DNA of 36,836 nt from JAVJSD01 sp040219575 (GCA_040219575.1 JAVJSD010000122.1:1-36836), one strand, 5' to 3'. Positions 26,622 to 34,757 are shown, counted from the stretch's first letter. Notes: generated by a model not told the origin, from the letters alone. A program made the numbers and translations.

Positions 26622-26699
26622 GTAGCGGAAGTCGTGAGACTTCCGATGGCGATGAAAAAGACGTCCATGAAAAAGAGGAACTCTCACGAGTTCCGCTAC
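26622..26699 (+). repeat. Double-hairpin repeat element, copy D
   Basis: This 78-bp element is bounded by GTAGC...GCTAC. Hairpin 1 is CGGAAGTC-GTGA-GACTTCCG (8 bp perfect). Hairpin 2 is GGAACTC-TCAC-GAGTTCC (7 bp perfect). The spacer between hairpins is A-rich and unrelated to that of the other copies. Confidence 0.88.
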
Positions 26700-26730
26700 C
26701 AATCGATTTGCCGATTCTTCGTTTCCGGAC

Positions 26731-26752
26731 GGAGACTCACGACTTTGCTACC
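26731..26752 (-). repeat. Partial double-hairpin element (inverted)
   Basis: GGAGACTCACGACTTTGCTAC resembles one arm of the family in the orientation opposite to copies C and D. The hairpin is broken and the other arm is missing. Confidence 0.5.
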
Positions 26753-26775
26753 CGAATCATCAGTCCGACACGAGA

Positions 26776-27186
26776 TTAAAACTGGCGATAGTAGTCCGCC
26801 GCGGGGCGGTCGCCTTGGCGCTGGCTCCAGTAACTTGAGGCGTCTTGCCGGCGGCGCAAGCGCAGCGCGTCGCGGCCGGCGAGGCGCATGACGGCGGCCA
26901 GGGGCGTCAGCAACAGGTAATACACCACCGCGAGCACGCCGTAGGTCGACAACCAGGCCAGCGGGAAGGTCAGCATTCTCCAGCCGAGATACATCGGCCG
27001 ACGCAGCGGCGGCGCCGACCAGTAGACCAGCGCCGAAAGCGCCGCGGCCGCCGTCACCGAAACGCCGACCGTCGCCGAGTTCAGCCGCCACGCCAACATC
27101 AGTCCCACCAGAACCATGGCCGCGGGCGTAAGCAGTCCGAACCAGAACAGGTCGCGAGGCGTCGCTTGGCGGTTGATGGTGAGCAT
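26776..27186 (-). CDS. SxtJ-like small membrane protein
   Basis: The 136-aa protein has about three or four hydrophobic segments (LTPAAMVLVGLMLAW, VTAAAALSALVYW, PLAWLSTYGVLAVVYYLLLTP), then a basic, cytosolic-looking C-terminus (AGRDALRLRRRQD). Membrane proteins of this type (SxtJ family) are typically encoded immediately after O-carbamoyltransferases, as here with only 7 bp between. They are thought to cooperate in modifying a membrane-linked or exported glycan, but the mechanism is unknown. The small DUF5989 protein that often follows in such modules is absent: repeat elements take its place. ATG at 27184-27186. Confidence 0.8.
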   Translation of the reverse strand: MLTINRQATPRDLFWFGLLTPAAMVLVGLMLAWRLNSATVGVSVTAAAALSALVYWSAPPLRRPMYLGWRMLTFPLAWLSTYGVLAVVYYLLLTPLAAVMRLAGRDALRLRRRQDASSYWSQRQGDRPAADYYRQF

Positions 27187-27193
27187 GGCGGGT

Positions 27194-29032
27194 TCAGTCC
27201 AGCGCGAATTGTTCCAGGTGCTGTTTTCGCTCGATCGCTCCGTCGCCCGCTTGCTCGCTTTTCACGACGGCGAAGTTCTCCATCACCAGCACGTCGATGT
27301 CGGTCGCCAGAAAACAGCGGTAGGCGTCTTGCGGCGTGCAGACGATCGGCTCGCCGCGGACGTTGAAGCTGGTGTTCACCAGCATCGGGCAGCCGGTCTG
27401 TTCGTGGAAGGCTTGCAGCAAGCGGTGGAAGCGGGGATGACGCGCCGCATCGACCGTCTGCACCCGGGCCGAGTGATCGACATGCGTGACGGCGGGAATC
27501 GTCGAACGTCGGCGCCGCAACCGAGCAAGGCCGACCGCGGGAGATTCGTCCTCGGTTTCTGAAATTCGTTGTTGCGGATGGACCGGGGCGGTGACCAGCA
27601 TGTAGGGACTTTCCCAACCGGGCGGCACATCGAAGTAGTCGGCGGCATGCTCCGCCAGCACCGCCGGCGCGAAGGGGCGGAACGATTCGCGAAACTTGAT
27701 CTTCTCGTTCAACAGCGACTGCATCGACGGCGACCGGGGATCGGCCAGGATGCTGCGCGAACCGAGCGCCCGGGGACCAAACTCCATCCGTCCCTGAAAC
27801 CAGCCGACGACGCGCTGCCGCTTGAGTTGCTCCGCCGTGAAGTCGCACAGTTGCTGTTCGCTTTCGAGCCGGTGGAATTCCGCCTCCTGATCGTGCAGAA
27901 AGCCGGCGACTTCTTCCGGGGCGTAGGCGGGCCCCAGCAACGAACCTCGCTGCGCGTCGCCCGCTGGCGGTGTGCGTGGATTGCCAAGTAGCTGGTGCCA
28001 GACGAGCAGCGCCACGCCGAGCGCCCCGCCCGCATCGCCCGCGGCCGGTTGAATCCACAGATTCTCGAACGGCGTTTCGGAGAGCAACCGCCCATTGGCG
28101 ACGCAGTTGAGCGCCACACCGCCCGCGAGACAGAGGTTCGGCGAGGGCGCGACCTGATGCACGTGCCGCACGATCCGCAACAGGATCTCCTCGGTCACCT
28201 TTTGAACCGACGCCGCCAAATCCATGTCGAGCGTCTCGATCTCGGCCTCCGGTCGGCGCGGCGGTCGGCCCAGCAGTTGGTGAAATCGGCGGGAGGTCAT
28301 CGTCAGGCCGTGGGCGTAGTTGAAGTACCGCTGGTCGAGCCGGAACGATCCATCGGGCCGCAGGTCGACCATCCGCTTGAGGATCAAATCGGTGTATTTG
28401 GGTTCACCGTACGGCGCGAGGCCCATCAGCTTGTACTCGCCGCTGTTGACCTTGAACCCGCAGTAGGCCGTGAAGGCGGAGTACAGCAGCCCCAGCGAGT
28501 GTGGGAAGCGGAGTTCGTGGGTCAACTGAAGTCGGTTTCCCCGCCCGTGGCCGAAACTGGCCGTGGCCCATTCGCCGACGCCGTCGAGCGTGAGCACGGC
28601 CGCCTCGTCGAACGGCGACGGGAAAAACGCGCTGGCGGCGTGCGACTCGTGATGCTCGGCGAACACGAACCGGCGGCGGTAGGCGCCGTCGAGCGCGCGC
28701 CGCATTTCGCGCGGCAGGTATAGCTTCTGCTCCAGCCACGTCGGCAGGGCCTGGCAAAAGGCGCGAAAACCGCGCGGCGCAAACGCCAGCCACGTCTCCA
28801 ACAGCCGGTCGAACTTCAGCAGGGGTTTGTCGTAGAAGCCGACGTAGGCGAGGTCTGAGGGCGAGAGTCCCGCCGCCTCGAGACAGTAGCCAATCGCCTG
28901 CGTGGGAAACTGGGCGTCGTGCTTGATGCGCGTGAAGCGCTCTTCCTGAGCGGCCGCCACGATCGCGCCGTCCACGACCAGGGCCGCCGCCGCGTCGTGG
29001 TAGTACGCCGAGATGCCCAGAATCGCCGTCAC
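27194..29032 (-). CDS. O-carbamoyltransferase (NodU/CmcH/TobZ family)
   Basis: The 612-aa enzyme of this family transfers a carbamoyl group from carbamoyl phosphate, through carbamoyl-AMP, to a hydroxyl, usually of a sugar. The N-terminal Kae1-like domain holds YYHDAAAAL (H12), HHESHAASAFF (127-137), DGVGEW (150-155) and SGEYKLMGLAPYG. A second ATPase-like half has LAGGVALNCVANGRLL. The C-terminal YrdC-like part has EFGPRALGSRSILADPR, FRPFAP and NTSFNVRGEP. The start is GTG at 29030-29032, whose last two bases overlap the TGA of the glycoside hydrolase-like gene (GTGA), so it is translationally coupled to it. The downstream SxtJ-like gene completes the module. The acceptor is unknown. Confidence 0.92.
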   Translation of the reverse strand: MTAILGISAYYHDAAAALVVDGAIVAAAQEERFTRIKHDAQFPTQAIGYCLEAAGLSPSDLAYVGFYDKPLLKFDRLLETWLAFAPRGFRAFCQALPTWLEQKLYLPREMRRALDGAYRRRFVFAEHHESHAASAFFPSPFDEAAVLTLDGVGEWATASFGHGRGNRLQLTHELRFPHSLGLLYSAFTAYCGFKVNSGEYKLMGLAPYGEPKYTDLILKRMVDLRPDGSFRLDQRYFNYAHGLTMTSRRFHQLLGRPPRRPEAEIETLDMDLAASVQKVTEEILLRIVRHVHQVAPSPNLCLAGGVALNCVANGRLLSETPFENLWIQPAAGDAGGALGVALLVWHQLLGNPRTPPAGDAQRGSLLGPAYAPEEVAGFLHDQEAEFHRLESEQQLCDFTAEQLKRQRVVGWFQGRMEFGPRALGSRSILADPRSPSMQSLLNEKIKFRESFRPFAPAVLAEHAADYFDVPPGWESPYMLVTAPVHPQQRISETEDESPAVGLARLRRRRSTIPAVTHVDHSARVQTVDAARHPRFHRLLQAFHEQTGCPMLVNTSFNVRGEPIVCTPQDAYRCFLATDIDVLVMENFAVVKSEQAGDGAIERKQHLEQFALD

Positions 29033-31713
29033 CGCCGGATCTCGTAGTAGTACGTGCGGTGCGTGCCGTCGATCGCGAAGCTGCCGTCGGCGCCGATCGC
29101 GATCGTCGCCTGTTGCGGCACGCCGTACAGATCGAGCGGGGTAACCTCCACCGGCCGATCGCCTTCGAGCTTGAGCACCGCCTCGACCGGCTCCATCAAC
29201 AGCGGCGGGCCGCCGACCGTTTTCAACTGCGACCAGTCGTCGTTGTACTCCGCGCCGGTTTGCTTGTCGCGGGCCATGGCGGTGACCAGAATCTGCCGCG
29301 AGGCGGCGAGCGGCTGGTCGTCGAGCGGTGTGAACAACAGCGAGACGAACGGCGTTTTCACATCGGCAGTGAGTCCGGGAAGCTTCACGGGCGCGTCGCC
29401 TGCGAAACCGATAATGCCCTGCGTCTTTTCGGAACGAATCTCGACGCGCTTAGCGCCGTAATGCCAGGCGAGTTCGCCCGTCGTCGCGCTTAGCGTTTTC
29501 GTCTCGCGGTTCCAGAACGGCTCGACTTCGAGACGGTTCGACGACGTCGGGCCGAAAGCGATGGTGACGCGTCCGACGGCCAGCGCCTCGGGAGGCGTGA
29601 CCGGCTCGCCGGCGAACTCCTTGTTGTCGAAACCGCCGCCGCTGAGCGCCTGCCCGAGCACGTCGCGGCCGGAGAAAACGTCGTCGCGCGACAGCCGCCG
29701 CGCCGCCACCACATCGCCCTCGCGAAGGTGGCCGTTGTGAATCGCGAAGGCGAGCGCGGGGAACTGGCCCATGTAGTGCGGCGTGTGCGAGACGTACTTG
29801 CTGAGGTTCGGCCAGCCGTCGCCCATCGCCGCGGCGCTGCAGTTGAAGTGGCAGACGGCGTCCCAGCCTTGCAGACCCATTCCGTAAAACGCATACAGCG
29901 GCGCGGCCTCGGCCTTGTACGGCGAAGGCGGCAGCATGCTCCACTCGCTGACGGCGAAAGGCCGGTCGGCCATCTGGAACAGCCCCAGACTGAGCAGCCC
30001 TCGGCCGGGTTGGTCGAGATGCGTGGTGGTGACGACCTTGCCTTCGGTGATGCGGTGCCCGCCGTCGCCGCCGCCGAAGTAGTTGTGCCGGTCGATCATG
30101 TCGGCCGCCGTGTCGCAGTACAGGTTCGGCATGCTGGCCGAGGGGCCGCCCGCCTTCCAGGCCGTGGTGACGGTCACGCCCTGGAAGCCCGCCGCCCGAA
30201 CTTCCTGCTGCCGCCGGGCGAAGTAGTCGCGTTGGATGCCGGCCAGGAACTCGAGGTAATCGCCGGCGCGGCGGTGCTGGTCCTTGTATTCGTACATCGG
30301 CCCCTCGGCGCCCCAGTGGAAGGCGACCATCAGCCCCAGTTCTCCTTCGTCCCAACGGTCGTCACGGTCCCAGCGCCCTCCCCAGGCCTTGGCGACGGCC
30401 GACTTGTCGCCGTACTTCTGCTTCACGAATTCGAAGAACGCCCGCCGCATCCGCGCGGCGAAGATCGGCGGCTTGCCCTCGCGCAGACTGTTGAGGGTGT
30501 GGAAGAACAGATTGCTCTCGTTCTGGAATTCGAGAATCGCCAGCGCGGGATCGTCCTTGTACGCCAGGCCGGTGTACGGGTTCTTGTGTTCCAGCAGCGT
30601 GGTGAAGTACCGCAGCGCGATGTCCTGCAACTCCCGATCGAGGTTGATGAAGTCGTTCACCTCCAGCGGCCCGCCGCGGCGTCCGCCTTCGCTGAGCGAC
30701 GCAAGTTCGGCGAACCGCGCCTTGTCGTAGCCGTCGCCGGCTTGCAGCAGCGGCTGATGATGCGGGTAGATGACCGACCACACGCTGTAGACGCCTTCCT
30801 CCTTAAGGGCGGCGAACCAGCGGTCGTAGTGGTCGAGCCGCTCGGCGTCGAGTTGGCCCCGGGCGTTCAGCAGTCCCGTCGCGCCGAGCACCGTATGCTG
30901 TCGCACCAGGTTCACGCCATGTTTGCGATACCACCGCGCCGCCTGCCGCATCTGCTCGGGCGTCATGCGGCCCGGATCGCTGCCAATGCCCCAGAACTTG
31001 ATCGGCTTTTCGGCGTGTTCCAATCGCAGGTGGTCGCCGTCTCGCTTCAGGAAGCCGTGCTGGCCGGCCGGCGCTTCGACGAGCCGGCTGACGTCGGTTC
31101 GCGACTCGGGCGACAGCGGGTCGACGTCGAACACCACGGGGAACCAGGTGTCGGGCCCCGCCGGCGGCGCTTCGCCCGGCTTTTGCACACCCGAGGGAAC
31201 CCAGCCGTCGTTGGTCAGGCAGAAGCAGTCGATGGCGCCGTGATGATGCAGCTTGGAATCGAATTTCCAGCTGAACTTGTTGTCCCCCGCCGCCAATTTC
31301 GCCCGGCCCGCCTTGACCCAGGAGATGAACCGCAGGTCGGGCTTGTTGTCGACCGCAATGTTCATCGCCCCGCGGCGGTCTTTCGAGAGGTCGACCGGCT
31401 GCCAGGGGCCGTCGCCGACGCGAAAGGAGATTTCGCTGCGCAGATGGTTCGCCCGCACCCACAGCGTGTACTCGCCGCCTTGTTCGGCTTTGATTGTGTA
31501 CTCGGCGACGCCCGGCCGGTCGTCGTTGAAATGCGAGAGCCACGCGCCGCCGGAGAGGACGTCCTTCTTGACGGAATCGTACCAGCCGTTGCGGGCCACG
31601 TCCTGCGTGCGGGCGGCTTCGCCTTCAACCCAGATCGATTCGCCTTGGGCCTTCGCGGCGAAGACGACAATCAAGAGCGTGGGTAGAACGAACCGCAAGC
31701 AGCGGGATTGCAT
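29029..31713 (-). CDS. Exported glycoside hydrolase-like protein (clan GH-A type barrel)
   Basis: The protein has 894 aa from ATG at 31711-31713, with AGGA 8 nt upstream; the open frame runs 46 codons further into repeat DNA and is rejected. A signal peptide (1-23) is followed by a beta-sandwich like a carbohydrate-binding module (IWVEGEAAR, GGEYTLWVRANHLRS; about 25-165). A TIM-barrel region follows (RKHGVNLVRQHTVLG, WSVIYPHHQP). The likely acid/base is E399 in EFQNES and the likely nucleophile is E590 in AVSEWS, matching GH5/GH42-like enzymes. A C-terminal beta domain ends the protein. It probably cleaves or binds an extracellular polysaccharide. Its stop overlaps the start of the carbamoyltransferase, an unusual partnership. 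The precise GH family is not determined. Confidence 0.85.
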   Translation of the reverse strand: MQSRCLRFVLPTLLIVVFAAKAQGESIWVEGEAARTQDVARNGWYDSVKKDVLSGGAWLSHFNDDRPGVAEYTIKAEQGGEYTLWVRANHLRSEISFRVGDGPWQPVDLSKDRRGAMNIAVDNKPDLRFISWVKAGRAKLAAGDNKFSWKFDSKLHHHGAIDCFCLTNDGWVPSGVQKPGEAPPAGPDTWFPVVFDVDPLSPESRTDVSRLVEAPAGQHGFLKRDGDHLRLEHAEKPIKFWGIGSDPGRMTPEQMRQAARWYRKHGVNLVRQHTVLGATGLLNARGQLDAERLDHYDRWFAALKEEGVYSVWSVIYPHHQPLLQAGDGYDKARFAELASLSEGGRRGGPLEVNDFINLDRELQDIALRYFTTLLEHKNPYTGLAYKDDPALAILEFQNESNLFFHTLNSLREGKPPIFAARMRRAFFEFVKQKYGDKSAVAKAWGGRWDRDDRWDEGELGLMVAFHWGAEGPMYEYKDQHRRAGDYLEFLAGIQRDYFARRQQEVRAAGFQGVTVTTAWKAGGPSASMPNLYCDTAADMIDRHNYFGGGDGGHRITEGKVVTTTHLDQPGRGLLSLGLFQMADRPFAVSEWSMLPPSPYKAEAAPLYAFYGMGLQGWDAVCHFNCSAAAMGDGWPNLSKYVSHTPHYMGQFPALAFAIHNGHLREGDVVAARRLSRDDVFSGRDVLGQALSGGGFDNKEFAGEPVTPPEALAVGRVTIAFGPTSSNRLEVEPFWNRETKTLSATTGELAWHYGAKRVEIRSEKTQGIIGFAGDAPVKLPGLTADVKTPFVSLLFTPLDDQPLAASRQILVTAMARDKQTGAEYNDDWSQLKTVGGPPLLMEPVEAVLKLEGDRPVEVTPLDLYGVPQQATIAIGADGSFAIDGTHRTYYYEIRR

Positions 31714-31790
31714 GGCGGAAATCCTTGAGCAAGGCGTCGTGCAAGACATCGGCGAAACGCGTCGTGTTGCGTTATCCCTTAGAATTTCGG

Positions 31791-31863
31791 GTAGCAGAAG
31801 TCGTGAGACTTCTCGAAATGCAGTCGTTGTACCGAGTTCCCGACCTCTCACGAGTTCGGCTAC
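31791..31863 (+). repeat. Double-hairpin repeat element, copy E
   Basis: This 73-bp element is bounded by GTAGC...GCTAC. Hairpin 1 is AGAAGTC-GTGA-GACTTCT (7 bp perfect). Hairpin 2 is CCGACCTC-TCAC-GAGTTCGG with one mismatch. It lies in the divergent gap between the glycoside hydrolase-like gene and the HD hydrolase gene, 78 bp from the former's start. Confidence 0.87.
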
Positions 31864-31950
31864 CCTAAAACCAACACGTACAAAGCGGTAGTCTGTAGCA
31901 TATCACGCGGCGAACCCCCTGAGACAGTCAAGCCCTGCAGGAATCCTCCC

Positions 31951-32475
31951 ATGACCGACTTTTCCGGCCAGTCGATGCTCTGGCAGCAGGCCGTTTCGTT
32001 CGCGGCCAGGCGGCACCAAGGACAACTTCGCAAGGACGGCCGCACGCCGTACGCGGCGCATCCGATGCGCGTGGCGCTGACGGTGATCCAGGTGTTCGGC
32101 TGTCAGGACCCCACGGCCGTCTGCACGGCGCTGCTGCACGACGTGATCGAAGACACGACCGCCGACTACGACGACGTGCTGCGGCAATTCGGCGCCGAGA
32201 TCGCCGATGCGGTGGCTTGTTTGAGCAAGGACAAACGTCTTCCGGAGGAGCGCCGCGAGCCGGCGTTCTACGCGCAGATCGCGCAAGGCGGCTGGCAGGC
32301 CCGACTGGTCAAGTTGGCCGACGCCTTCGACAACGTTTCCGACGCCGACAGCGATGCGCAGCGCCGCAAGGCGATCGACAAGGCGCACCACGCGATCGAG
32401 GCCGCCGGCGACGACCCGCGGCTCACCGAGGCCGTCACGCGCTTGCGGCAGTTGCTGGCGCAGCATCAAGGCTGA
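31951..32475 (+). CDS. MESH1-type HD hydrolase (small alarmone hydrolase)
   Basis: The 174-aa protein is a stand-alone HD domain like the hydrolase half of RelA/SpoT. The metal ligands H37 (YAAHPMRVA), H63-D64 (LLHDVIEDT) and D124 (KLADAFDN) keep exactly the spacing of human MESH1 (H35, H61, D62, D122), as do E67-D68 and N128. There is no synthetase, TGS or ACT domain. The expected reaction is removal of the 3'-diphosphate from (p)ppGpp; MESH1 relatives also act on NADPH, so the substrate needs care. ATG at 31951 has AGGAA 9 nt upstream. It is monocistronic, divergent from the glycoside hydrolase operon and convergent with the HTH gene. Confidence 0.85.
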   Translation: MTDFSGQSMLWQQAVSFAARRHQGQLRKDGRTPYAAHPMRVALTVIQVFGCQDPTAVCTALLHDVIEDTTADYDDVLRQFGAEIADAVACLSKDKRLPEERREPAFYAQIAQGGWQARLVKLADAFDNVSDADSDAQRRKAIDKAHHAIEAAGDDPRLTEAVTRLRQLLAQHQG

Positions 32476-32582
32476 CGGCGCTCGCCAAACGCAACCCTCC
32501 GCGCCCGCAGGGAGAGCGACGCGCAGCCTTGGGACCACCGGCGAGGCTCTGCAGGCGCGGATGCGCAACCTGGCTTGTCATG

Positions 32583-33767
32583 CTACGAGGTCTCGCGCCG
32601 CGTTTGATGTTTCAGCAGCCAGGCGGCGGCCCGCCAATTGCGGCGGCTGGCGCGGAGGATCCGCACCAGCGGCATCGCCTGGCCGATCTCCTGGGCCCGT
32701 TCGATGCGCTCGGCGAACTCCGCGTCGCGCTGCATCGCCTTGACGATCGTGGTGTGATGGCAGCCGACAAACGCCGCCGCCTGGCGAATGCTCAAGCCCG
32801 CCTCGAGGTAATGGATCACCGTCCACCGCACCTTCTCCGTCAGCACCCGCGCCGTACGTTGGTTGTCGGTATTGTCTTGGTAGGCCGGATCAACCGCAGG
32901 GCGTTCCGGCGACGCGCCGCCAGACGTGGCGGCGGTTTGGTCGGGTTCGCGTTCGACGTCCGTTGGAGGATTGCCGGAACAGCGCACGGCTCGTTCCGGC
33001 CTACTTGAGGACTCCGGCCACGCCTTCTCGGCGCCGAGGGCCGTGTCCGGTTCGGGCGGAGGCGTCTGGCCGGGGTGGTAATACGGATGGATGGTCGTCG
33101 CCTGTTTGGGTTGCACCGGACGCGGTTCGTGCGACGCGCGATGCACGTCGATTTGCACCTCGTCGGGATCACGGAACGATTTTGCGGCGGCGGCGCGCTC
33201 GCTGGCCGCGTCGTCGCTGGCGTCGATTCCCTCGGGCGACGTCTTCATCCCCACCGGTTGCCGCGTCGTGTAGTCTTCCTGAAACGGCTCCGCCTCGGAC
33301 TTCAACAGCGGCCCCACCTCCTCCCGCACGTGGGCGCCCGACGACCGCCGCAACTCCTTGAGCAGTTCGACGGTCCGGCCGGGCAGGGCGGCGGTCTTGG
33401 CCTCGGTGAGGGCTTGCAGGGTCCGCTGCACGCGCTTGAGCGTCTCTTCGACGTGGTGTAGTTGCTCGTGCAGCGCGTCGAGCGCGTCCCATTCGCCTTG
33501 CGAGATCAGCAGCCGCCGCACCTCGTCGCGGGTGTCGCGCTCCGACAGCACCGGCGGCATCTCGCCGGCGCCGTCCTCCCGCCCCAATTCACCGCCGCGG
33601 GGGCACCGGTCATCGCTCTCCGGTGAATTGGGAGCGGATTCACCACCACCTTCACCGCCCGCCTCGTCCTCCGGCAGCGGCCAGTCGAGCCCCAGCACGC
33701 CGTACCGATCCTCTTCCCGCTTCTTCCGCCGCGGCTTGCCGTTGGACTTCCCGTTGGTCGACGCCAT
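32583..33767 (-). CDS. HTH protein with terminase-small-subunit-like C-terminus
   Basis: The protein has 394 aa from ATG at 33765-33767, preceded by GGGGGA; ATG 6 bp upstream (33773) is an alternative. The N-terminus is very basic (GKSNGKPRRKKREE). Residues about 95-150 are helical and coiled-coil-like (LHEQLHHVEETLKRVQRTL). The middle is long, Pro/Glu-rich and probably disordered. The last 88 residues form a helix-turn-helix region (YLEAGLSIRQAAAFVGCHHT), then FAERIERAQ and NWRAAAWLLKHQ, a layout also found in phage terminase small subunits and transposon-linked HTH proteins. It probably binds DNA; the target is unknown. No phage genes are nearby. It has its own promoter and a possible operator. 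Confidence 0.8.
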   Translation of the reverse strand: MASTNGKSNGKPRRKKREEDRYGVLGLDWPLPEDEAGGEGGGESAPNSPESDDRCPRGGELGREDGAGEMPPVLSERDTRDEVRRLLISQGEWDALDALHEQLHHVEETLKRVQRTLQALTEAKTAALPGRTVELLKELRRSSGAHVREEVGPLLKSEAEPFQEDYTTRQPVGMKTSPEGIDASDDAASERAAAAKSFRDPDEVQIDVHRASHEPRPVQPKQATTIHPYYHPGQTPPPEPDTALGAEKAWPESSSRPERAVRCSGNPPTDVEREPDQTAATSGGASPERPAVDPAYQDNTDNQRTARVLTEKVRWTVIHYLEAGLSIRQAAAFVGCHHTTIVKAMQRDAEFAERIERAQEIGQAMPLVRILRASRRNWRAAAWLLKHQTRRETS

Positions 33768-33800
33768 GCCCATTCCCCCATTTTTGTGAGGCCCCTTAGA

Positions 33801-33824
33801 GTATCGACGAAGTATATCGACACT
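33801..33824. promoter_or_regulatory. Possible operator upstream of the HTH gene
   Basis: An imperfect inverted repeat GTATCGA (33801-33807) and TCGACAC (33818-33824), with one mismatch and a 10-bp spacer, lies just downstream of the predicted -10 on the minus strand and about 35 bp before the start codon. This position suits a repressor site, perhaps autoregulation by the HTH protein; that is inference. Confidence 0.35.
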
Positions 33825-33830
33825 ATCTCT

Positions 33831-33859
33831 ATTATAACTCTTAAGCACCGATCCACCAA
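33831..33859 (-). promoter_or_regulatory. Sigma-70-like promoter of the HTH gene
   Basis: On the minus strand, TTGGTG (33854-33859) and a perfect TATAAT (33831-33836) are separated by 17 bp. The -10 is about 64 bp upstream of the ATG at 33767. The AT-rich stretch (33799-33842) stands out in this GC-rich window. Confidence 0.6.
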
Positions 33860-33892
33860 GCAGCGAAACCTTCGCGCAGCGCAACCGCTTCG

Positions 33893-34074
33893 CGCATTCC
33901 CTGGAGCCGCTGGGTTGATCCCAGCGCGACGCGGCGGCCTGTCGCGAATCCCCGCTGCGGGCATAGACTGCGGCGAGTGGATCCGTGCGGCCTGTCGGCC
34001 GCAGCCAAAATCCAGAACAGGAGGAAACGAAGAGAACGGAGGTGTCGCTGCGGAGCTTGAACAGGAGTCCGGCG
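33893..34074 (+). repeat. Dispersed repeat R, copy 1 (5' part)
   Basis: The 182 bp are closely similar to 34177-34359: both carry CTGGAGCCGCTGGGTTGATC, the GCTGGG/CCCAGC hairpin, AACAGGAGGAAACGAAGAGA and AACAGGAGTCCGGCG. It includes a stem TGCGGCC-tgtc-GGCCGCA. The copy ends where copies 2 and 3 continue with the GGTGACTTGTCGCG block. Confidence 0.85.
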
Positions 34075-34176
34075 AGTGCGCAGAGTAGATGAAAACGTTG
34101 TTCGGGCGGTGCAGGAATCGTGCTACTTCAGCGAACAAAGCAGCATGTCCCGCATGTCCTCTTTGTTTCCCCTTTG

Positions 34177-34482
34177 CGCATTCTCTGGAGCCGCTGGGTT
34201 GATCCCAGCGCGACGCGGCGGCCTGGTCGCGAATCCCCGCTGCGGGCACAGACTGCGGCGAATGGATCCGTGCCGCCTGTCGGCCGGAGACAAAGTCAGA
34301 AACAGGAGGAAACGAAGAGAACGGAGGTGTTGCTGCGGAACTCGAACAGGAGTCCGGCGGGGTGACTTGTCGCGTGAAGGGAACCACGAAGGACGCGAAG
34401 AGCACGAAGGTGGAACTCACCGACGGTCGGACGGCGAAAAACGGGACCGGCCCGGTTCCCGGACGAGGGCATCGCGTTGTTC
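34177..34482 (+). repeat. Dispersed repeat R, copy 2 (longest)
   Basis: This copy of about 306 bp contains the 5' part shared with copy 1 and a 3' part shared with copy 3 (GGTGACTTGTCGCG, CCACGAAGGACGCGAAGAGC, AACTCACCGACGGTCGGACG, ACCGGCCCGGTTCCCGGAC). The sequence CACGAAGGACGCGAAGAGCA belongs to a motif widespread between genes in planctomycete genomes. Confidence 0.85.
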
Positions 34483-34693
34483 GCCCCGGGCGGCCGGGCA
34501 AAAATGTAGAAGGCCCGAAGGATCGGCTGCTGTCCGTGGAGAAGGAACACCTGCCCCGGTTTAGATTGCAGATCCGCGCCAACCTAAACAGCACCCCCAG
34601 TCGAGGAGTCCTGGCGACAACCGCCGCACCACGAACGACTTGCGGCGAACTGCTCGCGCCAACGATTCCTGCATATGTTGCATCCGCGCCAAA

Positions 34694-34722
34694 TTGCGCC
34701 GAAAATCGACTCGACAGATAAT
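34694..34722 (+). promoter_or_regulatory. Candidate promoter of the exported membrane protein gene
   Basis: TTGCGC (34694-34699) and GATAAT (34717-34722) are separated by 17 bp, 35 bp upstream of the ATG at 34758. The -10 matches five of six consensus bases; the -35 is weak. Confidence 0.35.
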
Positions 34723-34757
34723 CAATCTAAACCTTGTTCGGCGGCGGAGGCGTTGCG

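Larger units (their letters stand above)
33768..34757. other. Gene-free, repeat-rich region
   Basis: The 990 bp hold the HTH promoter and operator at the left end, two copies of a dispersed repeat (33893-34074 and 34177-34482), and a likely plus-strand promoter at the right end. Long open frames across the repeats on either strand have low-complexity, repetitive translations that recur with each copy and are not genes. Confidence 0.6.

Noticed and set aside
26501..26752. CRISPR repeats in the convergent intergenic gap
   Set aside because: The repeated arms are inverted and form hairpins, spacing is irregular, and similar elements are scattered over 22 kb.
29728..31686. Plus-strand open frame of 652 codons
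   Set aside because: Antisense to the glycoside hydrolase-like gene; Val/Arg-rich shadow.
33506..34594. Minus-strand open frame of 362 codons
   Set aside because: Its translation contains the same phrase (PDSCSSSAATPPFSSFPPV) once per repeat R copy, showing it is a repeat read as protein.
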